Assembly: GCF_032362555.1 (NCBI RefSeq)
Contig: NC_083518.1
Coordinates: 7,824,501-7,888,500 of the forward strand
From: Amyelois transitella
Lineage: Eukaryota > Arthropoda > Insecta > Lepidoptera > Pyralidae
DNA length: 64,000 nucleotides
Direction: 5' to 3'
The notes under the pieces are model-generated. The model was given only the letters and a program-made list of their open reading frames with translations, was not told the DNA's origin and ran no database searches. Every line of letters starts with the position of its first letter. Position 1 is the first letter of the stretch. Below are positions 43,251 through 54,100 of this stretch, piece by piece. Position numbers and translations under genes: made by a program.

Positions 43251-43597
43251 CATTGAGCTTAACTTTTTATGTAAATTAGTTGTGGTATCCTCCTGCATGA
43301 TGAAAGAGCAACAGGTATGATAAGATAGTTGCATTCTTAGCCAGTAGTGAATAGTTTAATGAAGATTTTTCTTTCTAAACAGGGAACTTTTAGTTCTCCT
43401 CGTGGGACACTACAGGGAGACTTGTGTTGATAGTGCTTTGGCATTATACAGTTGCCATCATGTTTGTCCAGTAACCAATGTGCAAGGCCAGAACTTAATG
43501 ATCTCTGATGATTATATTAATAGGGTGAGGAATCTGTTAATGATGCAGACAGGGCTAGTAAGATGAAGTGTTAATAACAATAAGCATTTTTAATAAC

Positions 43598-43603
43598 TTT
43601 ATT
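43598..43603 (-). promoter_or_regulatory. Poly(A) signal AATAAA for PHB2
   Basis: On the minus strand, AATAAA stands about 215 bp after the PHB2 stop codon. It is the first such hexamer downstream. Confidence 0.6.
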
Positions 43604-43710
43604 GACATATGATTCCATACATACTATAAATCTACAGCTAAAACATAAACAGGCCACAATATAACAAGAGTACTTGACTTTACACTTTGTGAAATGCTAA
43701 CACAAATGCA

Positions 43711-43815
43711 CTAAACGGCGATTGAAGCAGCACCACTGATTATGACAGCGGCCTCATCATCGGTTAGAGTGGTGGCCTGCCCCAAGCCCTCATCACACTC
43801 CACCATAACCTCATG
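43711..43815 (-). other. In-frame open extension after the PHB2 stop codon
   Basis: Directly after the PHB2 TAA (context TAA CAT) the same frame stays open for 34 codons to TAG. It includes MVECDEGLGQATTLTDDEAA and VIISGAASIAV. The segment is richer in GC than the rest of the 3' UTR and has few low-complexity runs. It could encode a readthrough or alternative C-terminus, or be chance. Confidence 0.35.
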
Positions 43816-44715
43816 TTACTTTTTTTTGGTAAGTTTTTCAGATAAGTCGTCAAAGGTGGGATCTTGCAAATTGATCATTAAGCTGTTGCCAGGCAGGAAG
43901 ACTCTGTTTTGGGATTGAGCAATCATTCTGGAAATACTTTGGGCAGCACGTATTTTACGCAACTTCAGATATCCTGGGTTCATGCCCATAGCTTTTCCCA
44001 ACATTTCTGCAGCTTCAGCCTCTCCCTCGGCTTGGACAATCTTTTGTTGCCGTTCCTGTTTGGCTCTTTCCACCACAAAAGCAGCGCGCTGAGCTTCTTG
44101 CTGGGCTACTTGCTTCGCTTCTACCGCAGCTGTGTATTCTTTGCCAAAGCTTAATTCAGTCAAAGATACATCATCTAGAATAATATTAAAATCCGCAGCT
44201 CGTTCCACCAATTCCCTTCTGATCAACAATGACACCTGTTGACGCTGTGTGATGAGTTGTGAAGCATTGAATTTTGCAACTACTGACTTCAGGACTTCAT
44301 TACAAATTGATGGCAATACTTTTTCATCATAATCTGTTCCAAGCTGCCTATACATAATAGATAAATTATTGGCGTCTGGTCGAGACAGCACACGCAGGGA
44401 AATGTTAACCATTTGTAAATCTTTAGAGCCAGTAGGTGATGAGATCTTGCGAGGACGAGACCTGATATCATAAATGATTGGATACTGGAACCATGGAACC
44501 CGGAAATGTAATCCTTCCGACATGACATGTTGCTGAACACCTCCGATTCTGTTGAACATGATAGCCCGATGACCTCCTTCTACAGTAAACAACGATTGTG
44601 AGATACCGTAAACTGCTGCTCCGACGACTGCTACCAGTTTCACTCCAATGCCTAGCCCCGGTGGGCCACCCTTCGCGAATTTACCAGCCATATCATTCAG
44701 CTTACTTTGTGCCAT
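43816..44715 (-). CDS. PHB2: Prohibitin-2
   Basis: An intronless frame of 299 residues, the same length as mammalian PHB2. The N-terminus has a Gly-rich stretch ([13 protein letters not shown]) and a membrane-anchoring segment ([19 protein letters not shown], about residues 28-46). The SPFH/PHB domain follows, with [33 protein letters not shown] and [11 protein letters not shown] long coiled coil (about 185-265, [20 protein letters not shown]) comes before the conserved C-terminus. PHB2 and PHB1 form ring complexes in the mitochondrial inner membrane that stabilise newly made proteins, support cristae and act in mitophagy. The start codon is the first Met of the usual start MAQSKLND. It lies head to head with RMND5. 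Every conserved residue I checked by eye is intact. Confidence 0.98.
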   Translation of the reverse strand: MAQSKLNDMAGKFAKGGPPGLGIGVKLVAVVGAAVYGISQSLFTVEGGHRAIMFNRIGGVQQHVMSEGLHFRVPWFQYPIIYDIRSRPRKISSPTGSKDLQMVNISLRVLSRPDANNLSIMYRQLGTDYDEKVLPSICNEVLKSVVAKFNASQLITQRQQVSLLIRRELVERAADFNIILDDVSLTELSFGKEYTAAVEAKQVAQQEAQRAAFVVERAKQERQQKIVQAEGEAEAAEMLGKAMGMNPGYLKLRKIRAAQSISRMIAQSQNRVFLPGNSLMINLQDPTFDDLSEKLTKKK

Positions 44716-45196
44716 TATTGAATCGGAATAAACTTTACTTCAATGAATTTAAGTGGAACTTTCCTGCAAAATTAAAATCTAACCTCTTCGTTTCGTTTTC
44801 GGCAAAGTAAAAAAGGGGAAAATTGTGCAACTGCCATTGACAATATAGAGTACGAGTCTATTCACGATACTAGCAAGGCGGAATATTGGGTTCTTCACGA
44901 AAAAGAAACGTGAGTGTAAGAGATGTAGACTTTTATAGAATTTTGAGAATAGACGGAAGTACGTTGCCAACCTTGCATTGCAGACTTGTCATAAAAAGTA
45001 TGTCAATTTTTGACATTTGTTTGACTTTTGCCGAGCAAAATAGTGTCTGTTTTCCTCAGCTCTAGGTTTTCGTGTGGTCATTGTTATCAATAAAATTTAA
45101 TACAACTTCATTTGAAAATTGTTGCTGTATTTAATTTCTGTACTTTTATTAGACGGCAAGGGCATCATAGCTTAGTACACAAAACATACTGAAATC
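44716..45196. promoter_or_regulatory. Divergent promoter region of PHB2 (-) and RMND5 (+)
   Basis: The two start codons are 481 bp apart with nothing between them. There is no obvious TATA box. Sharing of the region by the two genes is an inference from the layout. Confidence 0.55.
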
Positions 45197-48100
45197 ATGG
45201 ATTCATGCATCGGTGTTGAACAAGATTTAGACAAAGCACTCTCAAAATTTAATGCTCTAAATGACCATACAGACAGTGTTTTACATGAAGTAATTGAACA
45301 GGTCCAAAATTTGAAGCAAGAAATTGCAAAACGTAAGTTAATACTATCTTTGCAAAGCAGGCAAAGTGAAAGTTACGAAACTGCACAGGCTGAAGAATTT
45401 GCATGAAAATAATGAATGATGTATGTAGATGAAGCAAAAAACGCAGGAATATGGCACGTGGATAAATGTGGTCCCTGCCTACCGGTCTGGGAGTTAAAGC
45501 TGATCATATGAAAATAATGCTTAGTTCACTGTATATTCAAATATGTAAAATGTCTTTGTTTTGTTCCTTTTGCAGAACCTCCAGACACGCCTCTAAGTCC
45601 AACACAGGCTATGGTGGTGGGGGAACTAGCTTCTAGAGTTAAAATGACAGTGTTCCAGATGTCTACAGGTATATATTCAAATCATAATCAAATAAATATA
45701 TTCAGATAAAATTTCATATTTTCTTCAAAACTTGACTTGTGTTACAAGATATCAACTCAACTATACTATATTCTATAGTAAATATCTTCTTAAGTTTGTT
45801 TGTTAAAGTACCCGAAACTGCCGAGCTTGCATGAAGAGAGAGATGAATGTGGATGAAGCGAAGGAAGTATGCAGAGATCGTGGCAAGTGGAAAGAGGTAG
45901 TCTCTGCCTACCCCTCCGCTAAAGAGGCATGATTCTATGTATGTATGTTAAGTTTGTTTCTGATCATGCCCTGGCTGGAGTTTATCAATAAATATAATAA
46001 AACAAGTGAACCAAACATAAATATTAATTAAGAGAAATTCTTATTTTATCTGTTTCAATTCACAGAACATCGTGAACTGCATGCTACAGTGTCCCGAGTG
46101 GGCAAGTCTATCGACAGACATTTCATAGCAGACTATGGCTCAGTGGCTCCTAAAGCTGAGTCATTCTGTTCAGACACAAACAGACCAATCATGGAGCAGG
46201 CCATTGCTCAACATTTATATAGACAGGTACTGTATATATATCAGTTTATAGCTTAATAATAAGCATTATCATAAATATGCACAAGCTGATTCTATTGTTG
46301 CTGCGCGTACGACATGAGCGGCTCACTTCAAGGGGGCAGATGCTGAGCCGCCGTGGAGATGCATCTGCATCACTTGGTCAACTACAAAACTAGACTTTTC
46401 TGTACAATTACAGATTTCTTTATCAAATATACCAGCAATGAGCCTTTAATACAGTCTTCATTTAATTTGCTTCTTCAGAAACCCAGTAAATGTGCGAAGA
46501 GAAGTAGTTTATTAAACTAACTAACTATTAAACTTTTAAATTAAAAGTTATCTTTTATTTATCAATATTGAAAAATTTTCCAGGGTTTAGAAGAAGTTGG
46601 CGACGCGTTCATATCAGAAGCGAAGATCCCTCCAGTTGAGCGTACATGCACGTTCGCTCACTTACAACGGTGCGCGGCCTCCTTGATGGAGGGAGACCCC
46701 ACCGCAGCTCTGGAATGGGCCGAGGCACGACAAGAAGACTTGATGCATTCGCCACTGCCCTTTACGTTACACAGGATGCAAGCTTTGAAGGTAAAGATAT
46801 ACTATGTGTTGTTGCAAAAAATAGAAATCTTAGAGACTTTCATGTATTAACAAGTTAACTCAGGATTATACTCTCTTTCTTCACTACCCCAGGAGGGTAC
46901 CGGCCGCGCCGCGGTCGGAGAATCCCTCCCCGCGTCCTCGGGCGCGGGCTGCCCCACCGTATCTGGGGGGGGCAAGAACCGACATAGGGACGCAAGTCCC
47001 TTAATATTGACGTCGCAGCCAGAGGCTGGCTCACTCTCCGAGGCGGAATGGGTGAGCGTAGAAAGCTTATTGGAGGTGCAACCCCGACAGCGGGCTCCAA
47101 AAAGGGGCCGTGAGGGGGAGGATGGTGCCAGTGCAGAAATGCCGGCACCGAAAGCGCCCAAGGCGCCAATTATGAAGGCCGCGAAAGCGGCGAAAAAAGG
47201 TGGTCGGCCGAAGTCGACTTTGTCCGCTGACGCCCGTCGGGAGTTAGTGGCGGCAAAGCGCGATGAGGCTGAAAAGGCGGTGGCCGAGATGGCCAAAAAG
47301 GCGGAGACGCTGCAGGCGTCATCGCCCGCAGACAAGGGCACCCTTGGGGACCAGGCCGCAACCAATATAAAAATCATCCGGGAAATTGCGGCCCATTCAG
47401 GGAACCTCAAGGGTACCTTTCAAAAGGGCCTGAAGGACGCTGCGGCGTCCCTAGAGAAGGTGATGTCGGCTCTGAGCTCTGGGTCGACAGGTGAGGAGGC
47501 TGAGCGCCTGCGCGTAATATGCGAGCGCATGGAAGCAAAGGTCTCCTCACTTGAGAAAGAAGTGGCGCAGCTCAGAGCTGCCATTAATAGTGAGCGTCCC
47601 GAACGGGCGGCCCTTGCGCCTGCCCCTTTGACAGAATTCCGGCAGGAGGAGACTGAGGTGCTGCAGCGCCTCATTCTCTCCACGATGAGTCCTGTACTGG
47701 ACGCCCGTTTTGAGGGCCTCCAGGACCGTCTCCTGCCGGCGAAAAGTTTGCGGCCCGCACTGGCAGCCGATAAACGCCGTACGCCGGCGAAAGAGACGTC
47801 GGGTGATAGGTTGGCTGCCTCGGTGGCCGACATGCTCCCGGTCTCCGACACCGATGTGGAGGAGGTGCCGGTGCCGGCTCCGGCAAGCCGTACGGCCGTG
47901 TGGCGGAAGGCGCCCCCCCAACCGACCCCTGAACCCAAGCCCAAAAAGGGCAAAGGCAAACGGGGTAGGAAGGGAAAGGGCAAGAAAGGGAACTCTGCCC
48001 CTACGGCGCCTGAGCCGGTACCGTTGGTGACTCCACCACGGTCGTCAACGAGGTCGGCCAACTCATCATCCTACGCAGCCGTAACGGCTGCGCCGGCGTC

Positions 48101-51100
48101 ACGGCCAACCGCTCTGCCTCCGGCTCCTGGGCCAAGCGAAGAGCCCTGGAAAAAGGTGCCGGAGAAGGGTGCCAGGAGGAAGTCTGCCGCTGCCGCTGCC
48201 CCACCCCGGGGTAACCAGGCTGCGGCCAAAAAAGAGAAGGGTCCACAACCGCCCAAACTCCGCCCACCGCGGTCGGCTGCGGTTGTGATCAGGCTGCGGC
48301 CGGACGCGGAAAAGCGGGGAGCGACATATGGTCAGATCATGGATCTGGCCATGGATAAAGTGGACCTCGGCGCCCTGGGTATACCCGGGGTCAAATTTAA
48401 AAAGGCGGCAACCGGTGCCCGCATCTTAGAGATAGCGGGCACTGAAAAGGACGACAAGGCCAATCTCCTGGCGTCCAAATTGAAGGAGGTCCTGGATCCT
48501 CAGGTAGCAGAGGTATCCAGGCCTCTAAAGAGTGTGGATGTGCGCGTGCTGGAGCTGTGCGACTCCGCCACACCAGCCTTGGTATGTAGCGCAATCGCTC
48601 GTGCGGGTCAATGCCCCGAATCGGAAATCCGAGTCGGGGACATTCGGGAGGACCGCTCGGGCGTTCGCACGGCCTGGGTAAGGTGTCCCATCGCGGCGGC
48701 CAAACGGCTGACCGCCAACGGCACCAGACTCCTAGTCGGATGGGTTTCGGCGCAGGTAAAACTGCTGCCGGCTAGGCCCATGCAGTGCTTCCGCTGCCTA
48801 GAGACGGGTCATGTCTCGCAGCGGTGCACTGCCGAGTCCGACAGGAGCCTGCTGTGCTACAGGTGCGGCGAGCCGGGTCACAAGGCCGCGGCGTGCAACG
48901 CCGCCCCCAAGTGCATCTTGTGCGCGGGGGCAGGCAAGCCGACGGGGCACCGCGTGGGGAGCAAGGCGTGCTCCAGCACGCGCCAAAATAAAAAAAGGAG
49001 AGGTGGGAAGCGGGGTGCGTCCGCGGCTACGGCCCAGACGCAGCCTGCTCGTGCGGCTCAGAGCGCCGAGGCGATGGAAACGGGGGCCTCTTAATAATTA
49101 TGGCCCTCAAAGTTCTCCAGGCGAATATAAACCACTGCACCAGTGCACAGGACCTGTTGTGTCAGAGCATGGCGCAGTGGTTGATAGACGTGGCGGTGGT
49201 CTCTGAGCCGTACTTCGTCCCGCCCCGGGATAACTGGGTGCGGGACGAAGACAGTGCGGTGGCGATCGTGTCTTCGGCGAGCTCTTCGCCTCCTACATGT
49301 GTCGTGCGAGGTCATGGAATGGTCTCGGCTCGTCTGGGTGACTTGGTTGTGGTTGGAGTTTATTTCTCGCCCAACCGTCCGCTCAACGAGTTCGAGTCAT
49401 TCCTGACCCAGGTCGAGGCGCTGGTCCTGAGGAGTCACCCTCTCCCCGTGCTGGTTGCTGGAGATCTCAATGCCAAATCAACGGCATGGGGATCCCCCAC
49501 AACAGATGCGCGGGGTGCACTTATCGAGGAGTGGCTCATCACTAACGGGCTAGCGGTAGTGAATCGGGGGACGGCACCCACGTGCGTGCGATGGAACGGT
49601 AGCTCGCGACCGGACGTTACGTTCGCGAGCCCAGACCTAGCGCGCCGTGTCGAGGGCTGGAGCGTGTTGGAGGACGTGGAGACGCTCTCTGATCACCGTT
49701 ACATACGGTTTGATCTCTCCGCGTCCTCGGTCGCTCCGAGCGGCCCAAGCCGAACTCCGAACGAGGCTGGCCCGAGGTGGCAGCTGAAGCGCCTCGACAA
49801 GGAGTTTCTCCGCGAGGCGGCCATTGTAAAAGGTTGGTCCCGTGCGCCGGCGAATGTGGTGGTAGAGGACGAGACCGAGTGGTTCCGGGGCGCGTTAGCA
49901 GAAATCTGCGACGCCTCGATGCCCCGGGCCAGTACTCGTCCTCCCAGAAGGTGGGTGTACTGGTGGTCGCCCGAGCTCTCGCGTCTGCGAGAAGCCTGTT
50001 TCAGGGCTAGACGCCAGTACGCCCGATACCGGAGGAGAAGGCGCAGGGACGAGTCCGAAGAGGCCGCCTTGTGCGCGACACTAGTGGAGGCGAAGAGATC
50101 GCTGAGGACCGCGATAGCGTCTGCCAAGGAGGCAGCACGCGAGGAGCTGCTGGGTACCTTGGACCGCGATCCTTGGGGGCGCCCGTATCGGCTGGTCCGG
50201 AATAAGCTCCGGCCGTATGCGGCCCCCCTGACGCGGACCTTGGATCCGCAGTTCCTCGGTGAGGTGGTGGCCGCTCTGTTCCCGCAGGGAGCGGCCTTTC
50301 AGCCCCCCAGTATGGCACCGCCACTGGCGGAAAGAAGCGAGGGCGTGGAGGCGATCCCGGAGGTGACCCGGGATGAGTTTGCTGCAGCCGTTACACGGCT
50401 GCGTGCGAAGAACGTCGCCCCGGGTCCTGATGGAGTTCCGGGTCGTGCCCTCGTCCTCGCTCTGGACGTTCTGGGGGAACGGCTGAGGGGGCTGTTCACA
50501 GCCTGTTTCGAGCAGGGAAGGTTTCCCGCGGCGTGGAAAGTGGGCCGACTAGTCCTACTGCAGAAGGAGGGACGTCCGGCGGATTCTCCGACCGGGTTCC
50601 GTCCCCTCGTCGTGCTCGATGAGGCCGGCAAATTGCTGGAAAGGGTCATTGCTGACCGCCTCGTCGAGCACCTGGAGAGAGTCGGACCGGACCTGGCGGA
50701 TCGCCAATACGGGTTCCGCCGGAGGCGGTCGACGATTCACGCCGTGCTGAGGGTGAAGTCCTTGGCGCAGGATGCGGTTGCCCAGGGTGAGGTGGTCGTG
50801 GCGGTGTCTTTGGACATCGCCAACGCCTTTAACTCCCTCCCCTGGTCTTGCATTGTGGAGGCACTCCGATACCATGGGGTGCCGACCTACCTGCGTCGGG
50901 TCATCCAGGACTACCTCTCAGAGAGATGGATAATCTTCCCTGACCGAAACGGTTGGACGAAGAGTTCAATGACGCGCGGTGTTCCACAGGGTTCTGTCTT
51001 AGGACCGCTCCTGTGGAACATCGGTTACGATTGGGTGCTGCGGACGGTCACTCTGCCCTGGGTGGAGGTCGTCTGCTACGCGGACGACACACTCGTGACC

Positions 51101-54100
51101 GCCCGCGGCGCCACATATAGGGAGGCGTCATTGCTCGCCACTGCGGGAGTCGCTGAAGTGGTGCGCCGGATCCGTCGACTGGGTCTGGAGGTGGCTCTCC
51201 ACAAATCCGAGGCGCTGTGCTTCCATGGCCCTCGGAGGAAGCCGCCTGCAGACGCCAGTCTGACGGTTGGAGGTGTTTCAATTGCCATCAAGCAATCGAT
51301 GCGCTACCTGGGCATCGTTCTTGATGGCAGATGGAACTTCGGCGCCCACTTCGCGGAATTAGCGCCGCGCGTGACGACGGCGGCCGGAGCGCTGACTCGG
51401 CTCATGCCGAATCTGGGAGGTCCAGAAGCGTCCTGCAGGCGCTTGTACATGGGGGTCGTGCGATCAATAGCCCTTTACGGGGCCCCCGTATGGGCGGATG
51501 CGCTCTCTCGCCAAAACCTCGCTTCCCTGCGGAGGCCACAGAGGCTGATGGCGACGAGAGCCGCAAGGGGATATCGCACGATCTCCTTTGAGGCAGCGTC
51601 TGTGCTGGCCGGTTCCATTCCCTGGGACCTAGAGGCGAAAACCCTCGCGTCGCTGTTCTTCTGGCGCGAGGAGGCCGTGGCCCAGGGTCACCGGTTGGCA
51701 CCGAGGGAGATCGCAGGACGCCGCAATGAGCTGTGTCAGCGCTCCATTGAAGAGTGGTCCCAAAGGCTGGAGCAGCCGACTGCTGGGCGTAGAACCGTCG
51801 AGGCGGTCCGTCCGGTGTTGGGACAGTGGTTGGCGAGGCAGCACGGTAGCCTGACTTACCGTCTGACCCAGATGCTCTCCGGACATGGTTGTTTCGGAGG
51901 GTATCTGTGTCTGATCGGTCGGGAGCCGTCTGCTGTCTGCCACCACTGTGACGGATGTGCTGACGAGGACGCCCAGCACACCTTGGAGGTTTGCCCAGCC
52001 TGGGACCAAGACCGCGCGGAGCTTCGCGCGGTCGTGGGGGACGACCTTTCTCTGCCGGCTGTCGTGAGACAGATGGTCGACAGCGAGAGGTCGTGGACAG
52101 CAGTGCAGACCTTTGCGGAGAGCGTCATGCTCCGCAAAGAGGCGGCGGAAAGGGTGAGAGAGGACACGTCCGACCTCCCCATACGCCGCCGGCGCACTGG
52201 GCGCAGGAGGCGGGCATACGCCCTGCACCTGCTGCCCCCACAATAAGGGCCGGTCGGGCGGCGGAAACGGGATTCCGCTGCCTGGCGAAACGGCCCTGGG
52301 TCGAAGGCGCGCTTGTGCCAGGCGCGCCCTCCCCTAGCGGGTAGAATTGAAGGCCGACGGGTCACCCCGCTGGCCGCTCAGTGGAGAGCGGCCGAGCCGA
52401 GGCCGCCGTGGAAGCGGCCGCCGCGTCAGGAGTATGAGCGAGGGCAGCTCACACTCCTGGCAACGAAGCGGTAGGCGATGGCACCGTGTGGTTTTAGTGG
52501 GTTCAAGCCCCACATAACCCGACCGACTTCCCGTAGCCGGCCGGGTAGACGAAGGTCTTTCCACACGTTAAAAAAAAAAAAAAAAAAGGATTATACTCTC
52601 TTTGTATATTATTGGTTGAACTCTCCACTGCATTGTCACAGAAGGAAGAATCAATTTATTTGTTCTGGAGAGCAGTGGTGATGCAAAGAGCATAATGCGA
52701 CTCCCATCTGACCTCCGCAATCTTTGCAGGTATATCTAACCTGTATTGATGGTTACAAATCCAGTTGCCTGAATGTTTTCATCACAATGTTTTCCCTCAC
52801 CATAAGAGCATTTTTTTATATTCAAACTAATGTACATAACTTCGAAAATTGTAATTGGTACGTGGCCGAGATGGGATTCGAACCTGAACGCAACCTGTTC
52901 CCATCTGCACATCACGCATAACCTTACCTTACCGAATTGACTACCGACGCTCACTATTTACCGATACCGTTGTATGGTTGAGTTAGTATCTCGTAACACA
53001 AGTCTCGAATTTACTTCGAGGCTAACTCAATCTGTGTAATTTGTCCTGTAGGAAGTATAGTTATAAAAGTTATGTAATTCCTACAGAAGAAAGAAGGGGA
53101 AAAGAGGAGAAAATAATCTGTTTAAAATAATTATATTATGAACATAAAAATTGAGAAGCTTTTACAATAAAAATTATTTTTTGACATAACTCACTAACAA
53201 AACCATGGCAACCGTTGCTATGGCGTCTAGCAAGAAGGTTGCCTACAGTCCCTTATATATTTATTATTTATTTTATTGATACCGATATCAAAGTTACACA
53301 TATTGAGTGTGTATAACGAGGTATATCTCCCCAGCTGGGCCGCACGGTGGGCGTGGGCGCCGCCATCGAGTACGCGCGCGCGGCGTTCCCGCGGCACGCG
53401 GCGCGCCACGAGCGGCAGCTGCAGGCCTGCGTGTGCGCGCTGGCCTGGTGCACGCCCGCCGCGCCCGCGCCGCCGCCCGCCTACCAGCATCTGCTGGATC
53501 CTAAGGCTCTAGGTGACATTTTAACTTTTTTTTTTATTTTATTTTTTGTCGTGAAAGAAGGATGAATTATAACGGCATAAAGAAATGTATATGAGAGACT
53601 GATGGATAAGAAATGTCTTGGCAAAAAGTCATTGAGACCGATGGATAAAGAATGTCCTGGCAAAAAGTCATTGGGTGAGAATTATACACATACATACATA
53701 CTTATAATCACGTCTATATCCCTTGCGCGGTAGACAGAGCCAACAGTTTTAAAAAGACTAATAGGCCACTTTCAGCTGTTTAGCTTAATGATAGAATTCA
53801 AATATAAATAGTGACAGGTTACTTAGGGAAAGAGGCGTGGTTATGTATGTAATTATAAAGAAATCCAAATTCTTCATTATTATGGAACATTACAACATCA
53901 CTTAATAATTCTCATATCTTCTGGTTCCATAACATTGGGTTGACGTCAAACATATTACTCTTAACTTCAGTGCAGAAGAAGCGCTAAAAAACTGCACCGC
54001 GGCATTCTGTACAAAAACGTCACCACCACCACCACCACCACCATAGCAATGACACGTAGATACATCACCACCAGGCGCGGAGGCCGCGGAGCTGTTCATC

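Larger units (their letters stand above)
42722..43565 (+). pseudogene. Unrecognised coding-like relic, two exon-like pieces
   Basis: After an acceptor-like TATATACAG, the frame from 42722 reads DKFPSESIEPDKAAQATNDV then KQLLYEKTKLKQCILM and stays open to a stop at 42892-42894. A second piece after TTCTAAACAGG (43383) is open for 59 codons: ELLVLLVGHYRETCVDSALA, then LYSCHHVCPVTNVQGQNLMI, ending before TGA near 43565. Composition is protein-like, but the phases of the two pieces do not fit each other directly, no start codon is evident, and I do not recognise the family. A broken gene or a remnant of a captured gene is most likely. Confidence 0.4.
46879..52587 (+). mobile_element. Full-length, intact R1-clade non-LTR retrotransposon in RMND5 intron 4
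   Basis: The element is 5.7 kb: a 128 bp 5' leader, ORF1 (47007-49094), ORF2 (49100-52246), a 3' UTR of about 320 bp and a poly(A) run (52570-52587). An exact 16 bp target duplication flanks it. Both ORFs are uninterrupted and the duplication copies are identical, so the insertion is young. It is far richer in GC than the AT-rich intron around it. R1-clade members such as R1, TRAS and SART often choose fixed targets; this copy sits at a non-rDNA, non-telomeric site. It has the same orientation as RMND5. Confidence 0.95.

Noticed and set aside
47420-48061. Minus-strand open frame of 213 codons inside the retrotransposon
   Set aside because: It is a shadow of ORF1 in GC-rich DNA, where stop codons are rare; its composition (R/S-rich) is not protein-like.
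51629-52243. Minus-strand open frame of 204 codons
   Set aside because: Antisense shadow of ORF2; the sense frame carries all reverse-transcriptase motifs.
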